A DNA stretch of 11,555 nt, taken from NCBI GenBank assembly GCA_025362165.1, contig JANYHY010000195.1, positions 1 to 11,555 of the forward strand, read 5' to 3'. The notes under the pieces were generated by a model. The model was not told the origin of the DNA. It worked only from the letters and a program-made list of their open reading frames with translations, and did no database searches. Below are positions 6,604 to 11,555 of this stretch, one piece after another; position 1 is the first letter of the stretch, and each line of letters starts with the position of its first letter. The translations under genes and the position numbers were made by a program. The stretch is from Myxococcales bacterium. Its GTDB lineage: Bacteria > Myxococcota_A > Polyangia > Polyangiales > Polyangiaceae.

Positions 6604-7998
6604 GTGGCCGTCTTCAAGAAGATCCTCATCGCCAACCGCGGCGAGATCGCGCTGCGTGTGCTGCGCGCTTGTCGCGAGCTCGACATCAAGACGGTCGCCG
6701 TGCACTCGGAGGTCGACGCGCGCGCGCTCCACGTTCGCTTCGCCGACGAGGCCGTGTGCATCGGTCCCGCTGCGGCGAGCAAGAGCTACCTCAACATCCC
6801 AGCGATCATCAGCGCGGCTGAAATCACGGGCGCAGACGCGGTGCACCCTGGCTACGGCTTCTTGTCGGAGAACGCCGAGTTCGCGCGCATCTGCGCGAAA
6901 TGCGGGCTGACGTTCATCGGGCCCTCGCCCGAGGCGATGCGTGCTTGGGGCGACAAAGTCACCGCGCGCACGAACGCGAAGCGCTTCGGGTTGCCGCTCT
7001 TGCCTGGCAGCGAAGTGTTGCGCGACACGGCGCACGCGATCGACGAGGCGAAGCGCGTCGGCTTCCCCGTCATCCTCAAGGCGTCCGGCGGCGGCGGCGG
7101 GCGCGGCATGCGCGTCGTCCGCACCGAAGCGGAGATGGAGTCCAACTTCACACAAGCGCGTCGCGAAGCAGAGAGCGGCTTCAAGAACCCCGACGTCTTT
7201 CTCGAGAAGTTCGTCGAGAGGCCCAAGCACATCGAGTTTCAAGTCCTCGCGGACGCGCACGGCGGGGTGTGGACGCTCGGCGAGCGCGAGTGCTCACTGC
7301 AGCGACGCCACCAGAAGATCATCGAAGAGGCGCCGAGTCCCGCGCTCTCGATGGAGAAGCGCCAAGAGCTCGGCGAGGTGATCCGCAAGGCGATCCGAGA
7401 GACTCACTACACGTCGCTCGGCACGCTCGAGTTCATCATGGACGAGGACAAGAACCTCTATTTCCTCGAGATGAACACGCGCGTGCAGGTGGAGCACCCA
7501 GTCACGGAGATGGTCACGGGGCTCGATCTCGTCGCGCTCCAGATCCGCGCCGCGATGGGCGAGAAGATCGAGCTGCCGGACACACGCCCGTGGAGCTTCC
7601 GCGGTCACGCCATCGAGTGTCGCATCAACGCCGAGGATCCGACTTCGTTCGCGCCGTGGCCTGGGCTCATCACCGAGTATCACCCAGCGGGCGGCGCTGG
7701 CGTGCGCGTGGACTCCGGAGTGTACGGAGGCTGGCGTGTGCCCGCTGACTACGACTCGCTCATCGCCAAGCTCATCGTCCACGCACCAACACGAGCAGAG
7801 GCGATTGTGCGAATGAAGCGAGCGCTCTCGGAGTTCATCGTCGGCGGCATTCGCACCAACATCTCACTGCACAAGCTGCTGCTCGAAGACGCAGAGGTCG
7901 TCGACGGGACGATGACGACGCGCACGATCGAGCGGCTAATCCGCGACAACGCCGAAAAGGCGAGATTGCCGTCGCCTCCGGCGAGCGACAACAACTAA
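6604..7998 (+). CDS. accC: Biotin carboxylase subunit of acetyl-CoA carboxylase
   Basis: The enzyme carboxylates the biotin of AccB using ATP and bicarbonate. It is 464 residues, about 15 longer than E. coli AccC because of a polar C-terminal tail. The signatures run in order: KKILIANRGEIA (5-16), HPGYGFLSEN (81-90), the ATP-grasp glycine loop ASGGGGGRGM (160-169), GERECSLQRRHQKIIEEAP (226-244) and EMNTRVQVEHPVTEM (289-303). Catalytic and ligand residues correspond within one or two positions to E. coli: K118, K159, E201, H209, K238, E276, E289, N291, R293 and E297. The C-terminal biotin carboxylase domain includes RGHAIECRINAEDP. The GTG start at 6604 follows accB by 7 nt and gives the conserved N-terminus, so both are surely one transcript. 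It converges on the propeller gene, with 24 nt between stop codons. Confidence 0.98.
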   Translation: MAVFKKILIANRGEIALRVLRACRELDIKTVAVHSEVDARALHVRFADEAVCIGPAAASKSYLNIPAIISAAEITGADAVHPGYGFLSENAEFARICAKCGLTFIGPSPEAMRAWGDKVTARTNAKRFGLPLLPGSEVLRDTAHAIDEAKRVGFPVILKASGGGGGRGMRVVRTEAEMESNFTQARREAESGFKNPDVFLEKFVERPKHIEFQVLADAHGGVWTLGERECSLQRRHQKIIEEAPSPALSMEKRQELGEVIRKAIRETHYTSLGTLEFIMDEDKNLYFLEMNTRVQVEHPVTEMVTGLDLVALQIRAAMGEKIELPDTRPWSFRGHAIECRINAEDPTSFAPWPGLITEYHPAGGAGVRVDSGVYGGWRVPADYDSLIAKLIVHAPTRAEAIVRMKRALSEFIVGGIRTNISLHKLLLEDAEVVDGTMTTRTIERLIRDNAEKARLPSPPASDNN

Positions 7999-8004
7999 GG
8001 CGAT

Positions 8005-8030
8005 TGGCTTCGCCAGCCCCAATCAGGGGC
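8005..8030. terminator. Hairpins between convergent accC and propeller gene
   Basis: Two adjacent perfect inverted repeats lie in the 24-nt gap between convergent stops: TGGC-TTC-GCCA (8005-8015) and GCCCC-AATCA-GGGGC (8016-8030). The stop codon of the minus-strand gene sits in the loop of the second. Back-to-back stems between convergent genes fit a bidirectional transcription end. There is no U-tract on either side, so it is not a classic intrinsic terminator. Confidence 0.45.
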
Positions 8031-9210
8031 TTGACTCGGGCTCGACGAGGTCCACCTCGCGCTCGGTCGGCGAGACGACGCGCGTCACCAAGAAGCGATC
8101 TCCCTTCGGCGACGGCACGAACACACCCACCGTGACCTCCTTCGGGTAAACCTCGATCGCCTCACCAGTTGACAAGTCAACGATCCACGCGCCCCTGTCG
8201 AATGCGTAGATTCGCTTGCCGTCTGGGAAGAAGCCCCACTCGCGGATGTCCGTGTGCAGGCCGATCGTTCGCACCGATCGTGAGCGCAGATCGACCCAGA
8301 CGAGATCGCCCGCAGCGGTCGACAAGAACTGCTGTCCCGCGACGTCCCAGCGCAACGAGAATGGATCTCCGCTCGGCTTGGGGATCGCCGTGACCGCGGC
8401 GCGCACATCCATGCAGGTGATGTCCTCGGTGCGCATGCAGATGCGATCCCCCAGCGGAGAGAGTCGCACGTCCGATATGGGTGTCTCGCGCGTGCCGATG
8501 GCGATCGCGGTCACCTCGCCCGTGGTCGCGTCGATTTTGTGCACGTGCATGTACGCGCGCGTCGACACCATCACGGGGTAGGTCGACTTGCCAGCGACGA
8601 GCCACGTCTTGCCGTCTTCCGAGGCGTCCGCGGCACCGCACAGCTCTGGGCCGACCGGCGTAGGAGCTGCCAGCGGATGTGTGAGATCGACGCGCATCAA
8701 CCGGCACTTTTTCCAGAACAGGAGCTCGTCATCACCGATGAAGCGCGCGACGAACGCCTCTTGCCACTTGCCAGCCACCGCGGCGGTCGCGGTGTCCACG
8801 ACAGTCACCGTGTCTGTGTCGTCATCGAGCAAGTAGAGGTGCTTGCCGTGCGCCGAGAAGCCGGCCTCGTGCACTGCGCTCGCGATCTTCATTCCCTCGG
8901 GGTGCGCGCCAGAGACGATCGCCCCGCCAGAGAAAGAGGTGGTGCGCGCGTCGACGAAATAGCTAGCGCCGTCTGGAGAGAAGATCCCCGCAGACGATCC
9001 CTCGAGAGGGACGCGCGTCTTCTTGAATTTGCGGGGAACGAACTTGAGCGCCACGTCCGTGTCGCGATGAAACGGAGCCGGATCTGCCGCGGGAGCGACA
9101 ACAACCGCCCCCTCCTCTCTCACCCCCGTCGTAGTAGCCACCCGCACCGCCGGCGCTGGCTCACAAGCCCAACACAACCCCACCACTAAACCAACACGCC
9201 ACCAACTCAT
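8023..9210 (-). CDS. Putative beta-propeller lipoprotein downstream of tolB
   Basis: With the ATG at 9210 the protein has 395 residues. It begins MSWWRVGLVVGLCWACEPAP, a short signal-peptide-like segment ending at Cys16 that could be lipidated, although Trp at -2 is atypical for a lipobox. A Pro/Ala-rich stretch follows, then repeated blade-like units from about residue 60 onward: GIFSPDGASYFVD, GFSAHGKHLYLLD, DVRLSPLGDRICM, WGFFPDGKRIYAF and VFVPSPKGDRFLV. These resemble WD40/PD40-type propeller strands (S/F-P-D/x-G-x-x followed by an aliphatic strand). No enzyme motif is visible. It would sit in the periplasm or outer membrane and may bind protein partners; its place after tolB hints at an envelope role, but the function is not recognised. 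The frame stays open upstream to 9432 inside tolB; that extension has no signal-peptide logic and is rejected as start. Confidence 0.75.
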   Translation of the reverse strand: MSWWRVGLVVGLCWACEPAPAVRVATTTGVREEGAVVVAPAADPAPFHRDTDVALKFVPRKFKKTRVPLEGSSAGIFSPDGASYFVDARTTSFSGGAIVSGAHPEGMKIASAVHEAGFSAHGKHLYLLDDDTDTVTVVDTATAAVAGKWQEAFVARFIGDDELLFWKKCRLMRVDLTHPLAAPTPVGPELCGAADASEDGKTWLVAGKSTYPVMVSTRAYMHVHKIDATTGEVTAIAIGTRETPISDVRLSPLGDRICMRTEDITCMDVRAAVTAIPKPSGDPFSLRWDVAGQQFLSTAAGDLVWVDLRSRSVRTIGLHTDIREWGFFPDGKRIYAFDRGAWIVDLSTGEAIEVYPKEVTVGVFVPSPKGDRFLVTRVVSPTEREVDLVEPESSP

Positions 9211-9259
9211 CCCTAGGAGCGCGGCGATTGCCGCCGAGACCAAGCGAGCCCTAGGAGCG
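9211..9259. repeat. Two copies of an 11-bp direct repeat next to a start codon
   Basis: CCCTAGGAGCG occurs at 9211-9221 and again at 9249-9259, 38 bp apart (about 3.6 helical turns). The first copy directly abuts the propeller-gene ATG, and a 5-bp hairpin lies between the copies. Each copy contains the palindrome CCTAGG, with the CTAG tetranucleotide that is rare in many bacterial genomes. They might be a binding site or a remnant of a duplicated element; function unknown. Confidence 0.55.
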
Positions 9260-9403
9260 GATGAGGAGCCGTACTCCCGCACGGCGACCATTTGGGGCGT
9301 GCCAACGGCACCTCCACTTGCCGAAGGCCGTTGATGTCCGCCGAAGGTGGCATCAAGCCCCGACGACGGGATCGCGCCGGTATCGACGGAAAGCGCCACG
9401 TTC
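9211..9403. other. Hairpin-rich tolB to propeller-gene spacer
   Basis: This 193-bp spacer has several exact inverted repeats: GCGGC-GATT-GCCGC (9221-9234); GCCGT (9268-9272) with ACGGC (9281-9285); GTGCC-AAC-GGCAC (9299-9311); and a long arm, TTGATG (9331-9336) with CATCAA (9351-9356) continued by CCGCC-GAA-GGTGG (9338-9350). GGGGC (9294-9298) and GCCCC (9357-9361) close around the last two arms, abutting both without gaps. The whole 9294-9361 piece can thus fold as a compact junction. No known riboswitch or tRNA pattern is recognised. It may be a processing or attenuation element in the tol transcript, or a dispersed repeat. Confidence 0.5.
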
Positions 9404-10696
9404 CTAGTTGCCTTCCCAGCGGAGCGACTCACCTTGCGTGGTGGAGATTCGCTGCTGGTTCATGCCGCCGTTGTTGCTGGTGTAGAGGCCACCGCGCGTG
9501 GAGAAGAACGCGACCATGCGACCGTCGGGCGAGCAGGCGGGGTACGTGTTGGAGCCTTGGTCTTGCGTGAGCCTCTTCATGCTCGCAGCGCTACCGTCGG
9601 CCGAGACACTGAAGATGTCCCAGGTCGCTCCATCGCGCCCCATGAAGAGGATCTTCATCCCCTCCGGATCGTTGCACCACGCTGGCGCCATGTTGTAGGT
9701 GCCGCGCCACGATACGCGCTTGTTGTCGACGTAGATCTGCGGGCTGCCGCCTTGATTGCTCACATATGCGAGCTGTCCGCCGGGCCCGAACGCAGGGTGC
9801 GTGTTGAGTCCGCCGGCGGTCACCTTCGCGAGGTTCGTGCCATCTGGGTTGCCTACCCAAATGTCGCTCGCGCCGTTCTGCGACACCACGAGCGCCATCT
9901 TGCTGCCGCCGAACGCTACGCCGAACACGAGGCCCGCTTGTCGAACGACCGCGGCCGGGTTGCCGATCTTGAACAGCGCGTACCCGCCGTCCGGGAGACC
10001 GCCTGCATAATACACGCTTCCGCTGTAGATGGCTGGAGCGAGCGCGACGTTGGATGCGGCTGTGAGGTGCGAGAGGTTCTGGCCGTCGTTGTCGATCGTG
10101 AAGACGCCTTTTTGGCCGCGACCCGTCGTCGCGCTGAACACGAGCCTCGAGCCGAAGCTCCCCGCGGTGCCGGTGAAGTACTTGATGACCTCGTTGACGA
10201 ACTGATGCACCGCGACGCGCACGTTGCCCGGCGCGACGTCGTAGTCCTTCTTGAGCACAGCCTCTGCGCCACGCGACACCATGAAGAGCTTGAGCTCCAC
10301 ATGGAGCTGACCGTTGCGCATCGCCGTGAGGCCCTTGATCACGCCATCCGCGCCCACGTTGCGCCAGGACGTGGGATCGATCGTGTTGGCCTCGGCCGCG
10401 AGGTTCGCGGTGAAGCTCGCAGGATCGAGGACTTGAAACATCGAGCTCAGCACGAAGTCGCGCGACGCCGTGTCCGTGCCGCTCTTGCTATTGTCCGCGT
10501 CGCCCGCCCATGACGGTAGCGCGATCTTGAAGAGCGCGCGGTTGCCGCCCGAGACGACGATCTGCGTCACCTGGCCGCCCGTGGGGGCGCCGACCGTGGG
10601 CAGCGCGCTCGCCGCGGGTTGCTGCGCTACCGCAGGCCATTCGAGCACGAGAGCGCCGAGCGCAGTGAGTACGGAGAGCGCGGCGGCTGTCCTCAT
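9404..10696 (-). CDS. tolB: Tol-Pal system beta-propeller protein TolB
   Basis: TolB is the periplasmic component of the Tol-Pal system, which links the inner-membrane TolQRA motor to outer-membrane Pal during cell constriction. This 430-residue form has a signal peptide, MRTAAALSVLTALGALVL then EWPAVA, with likely cleavage after A24. A TolB N-terminal-like domain follows (about 45-165, including SSMFQVLDPASF and ADGVIKGLTAM), then a beta-propeller with PD40-like blades such as NGASDIWVGNPDGTNL, HPAFGPGGQLAYVS and ACSPDGRMVAFF. Length and layout match the family. I chose the ATG at 10696 because GAGGAGGA lies directly upstream and the signal peptide is textbook. The alternative ATG at 10732 overlaps the upstream stop as ATGA and would add a 12-residue basic extension; both are possible. 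It lies in one operon with the TolA/TonB-like gene. Confidence 0.92.
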   Translation of the reverse strand: MRTAAALSVLTALGALVLEWPAVAQQPAASALPTVGAPTGGQVTQIVVSGGNRALFKIALPSWAGDADNSKSGTDTASRDFVLSSMFQVLDPASFTANLAAEANTIDPTSWRNVGADGVIKGLTAMRNGQLHVELKLFMVSRGAEAVLKKDYDVAPGNVRVAVHQFVNEVIKYFTGTAGSFGSRLVFSATTGRGQKGVFTIDNDGQNLSHLTAASNVALAPAIYSGSVYYAGGLPDGGYALFKIGNPAAVVRQAGLVFGVAFGGSKMALVVSQNGASDIWVGNPDGTNLAKVTAGGLNTHPAFGPGGQLAYVSNQGGSPQIYVDNKRVSWRGTYNMAPAWCNDPEGMKILFMGRDGATWDIFSVSADGSAASMKRLTQDQGSNTYPACSPDGRMVAFFSTRGGLYTSNNGGMNQQRISTTQGESLRWEGN

Positions 10697-10728
10697 TCCT
10701 CCTCGCCTTCGTCGAACAACAACTGGGC

Positions 10729-11535
10729 TCATTTGCATCGTGATGTGTCTCCGTGAAGATCGCCCGACAGCACTACTTGTACCGTACGACCCTTGTATTG
10801 GTCAGCCACTTCTGGCGGAGGTTCCGGCAATGACGTGCGATCGTCGAGGAGCTTCTGCAGCATGGACTGCGCCGAGTCGTCGAACAGCTCATTGCCGCTC
10901 GCCTTGATCGGCTCGGTCCGAACGTGCCAGATGACCATGCGCGGGCTGATGTTGAACTGCACCACGACGCACAACTTGTTCGCGTCACCTTGAGAGATCA
11001 CTGTCGGATATTGCCATCGCTCGTGGAAGAACGCGCCGAGCCGCGCGGCGTACATGTCGCCCGCGTGCACCTTCGACGGATCCGTCTCGAGGCCGCCCTC
11101 CACGCCTTCTGGGCTGCCGATCTCCGGGCGCGCCACGCCTGCATCTTCGGCGAACGGATCGCTCTTCTTCACGAGCGAGTTGATGTCCGAGTTGTCCACG
11201 TTCGGCGGTGGAGTCCCAGCATCCGACTTCTTGGTGGGATCGTCGGTGGACGCGCTCAGATCGTGCTTGGGCGCGGTGGCCTTCTGCGGGACCAATCGAT
11301 CGGGCAGCTTGTTCGGATCGAGCGGCTTGCCGAGCTTGAGCAGAGACGCCGCAATCACGGGCTTGGAGACGCTCTCTTTCGTGTCGTCCAGCGCTTCAGG
11401 CATCGGGTGCATCGCGCGAACGATGAGGACGATGAGCGGGAGAGCATGCAGCGCCACGGCGATCGCGATCCCCATCGCGACCTCGTCGCCCGAGTGCGCT
11501 GGTTTGAACTTGATGGATTCGTTCGCGAGCGCCAC
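10729..11535 (-). CDS. tolA: TolA/TonB-like energy transducer
   Basis: The 268-residue protein has a short cytoplasmic N-terminus, one membrane helix (about 20-42, AMGIAIAVALHALPLIVLIV), a long polar Pro/Asp/Lys-rich periplasmic linker (about 45-155), and a compact C-terminal domain (about 160-262) of the TonB/TolA type. That domain runs from YAARLGAFFHERWQYP through the strand LCVVVQFNISPRMVI to a final VQVVLSGD strand. Such proteins couple the proton-driven TolQR or ExbBD motor to outer-membrane or periplasmic partners. Position directly before tolB favours the TolA role over TonB. The GTG start is constrained: an in-frame TAA lies 9 nt upstream (11544-11542) and AAGG (11543-11540) serves as ribosome site. 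Its stop is 32 bp before the chosen tolB start, or overlaps the alternative one by 4 nt. tolQ and tolR would be expected past the right edge. Confidence 0.85.
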   Translation of the reverse strand: MALANESIKFKPAHSGDEVAMGIAIAVALHALPLIVLIVRAMHPMPEALDDTKESVSKPVIAASLLKLGKPLDPNKLPDRLVPQKATAPKHDLSASTDDPTKKSDAGTPPPNVDNSDINSLVKKSDPFAEDAGVARPEIGSPEGVEGGLETDPSKVHAGDMYAARLGAFFHERWQYPTVISQGDANKLCVVVQFNISPRMVIWHVRTEPIKASGNELFDDSAQSMLQKLLDDRTSLPEPPPEVADQYKGRTVQVVLSGDLHGDTSRCK

Positions 11536-11555
11536 GGTGCCTTAGTTCTACTTCA

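Noticed and set aside
6900..7748. 282-codon plus-strand frame inside accC
   Set aside because: It is an Arg-rich shadow of the real accC frame, which carries all biotin carboxylase motifs.
9291..9363. tRNA gene suggested by a cloverleaf-like fold
   Set aside because: The size and closing stem are suggestive, but arm lengths (5 and 11 bp), loop sizes and the lack of the conserved T-loop sequence do not fit a tRNA on either strand.
9211..9432. 74-codon N-terminal extension of the propeller protein into tolB
   Set aside because: The extension overlaps tolB and the hairpin-rich spacer. Starting at 9210 instead gives an N-terminal signal-peptide-like segment.
9347..10513. 388-codon plus-strand open frame antisense to tolB
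   Set aside because: It lies opposite a clearly recognised tolB with signal peptide and propeller motifs. Its translation is Arg/His/Ala-rich without domain motifs, as expected for the antisense of GC-rich coding DNA.

Overview
The window is GC-rich, almost wholly coding DNA, with strong G/C preference at third codon positions. Several things together suggest a Myxococcota-like deltaproteobacterial lineage: a stand-alone Roadblock/LC7 protein, a PEGA-like membrane protein next to a TerB-like protein, atypical two-component proteins, and a Tol cluster with TolA- and TolB-like genes. That assignment is inference; no marker gene such as rRNA is present. I saw no tRNA, rRNA, CRISPR array, insertion sequence or integrase.

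Left part, positions 2-1483, plus strand: the 3' part of a membrane-anchored PEGA-like protein and a small TerB-like protein. Facing them, on the minus strand from 5079 down to 1499, is the most unusual block. It is a three-gene series. The first gene is a full-length relative of the Aquifex/Geobacter-type aconitase that has lost the iron-sulfur cysteines and most active-site residues. The second is a tandem histidine-kinase-like protein in which both expected phospho-histidines and most ATP-binding motifs are gone. The third is a single-domain response regulator whose phosphorylation site is intact. These genes may form a signalling unit in which a dead metabolic enzyme acts as sensor or scaffold; this is a hypothesis.

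Middle part, 5300-7998, plus strand: a Roadblock/LC7 gene overlapping aroQ (type II 3-dehydroquinate dehydratase) by 4 nt, then accB and accC (biotin carboxyl carrier protein and biotin carboxylase of acetyl-CoA carboxylase). This is a housekeeping cluster for aromatic amino acid and fatty acid precursors, with the Roadblock protein as the odd member. A 220-bp divergent spacer (5080-5299) separates it from the aconitase-like operon.

Right part, 11535 down to 8023, minus strand: a TolA/TonB-like protein, TolB, and a beta-propeller-like putative lipoprotein. They look like part of a Tol-Pal operon read from beyond the right edge. No pal gene is in the window. The 193-bp spacer between tolB and the propeller gene is dense with inverted repeats and has two copies of an 11-bp direct repeat, so it may encode a structured RNA or control element. 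accC and the propeller gene converge on a hairpin at 8016-8030. No stretch longer than 300 bases lacks a gene.
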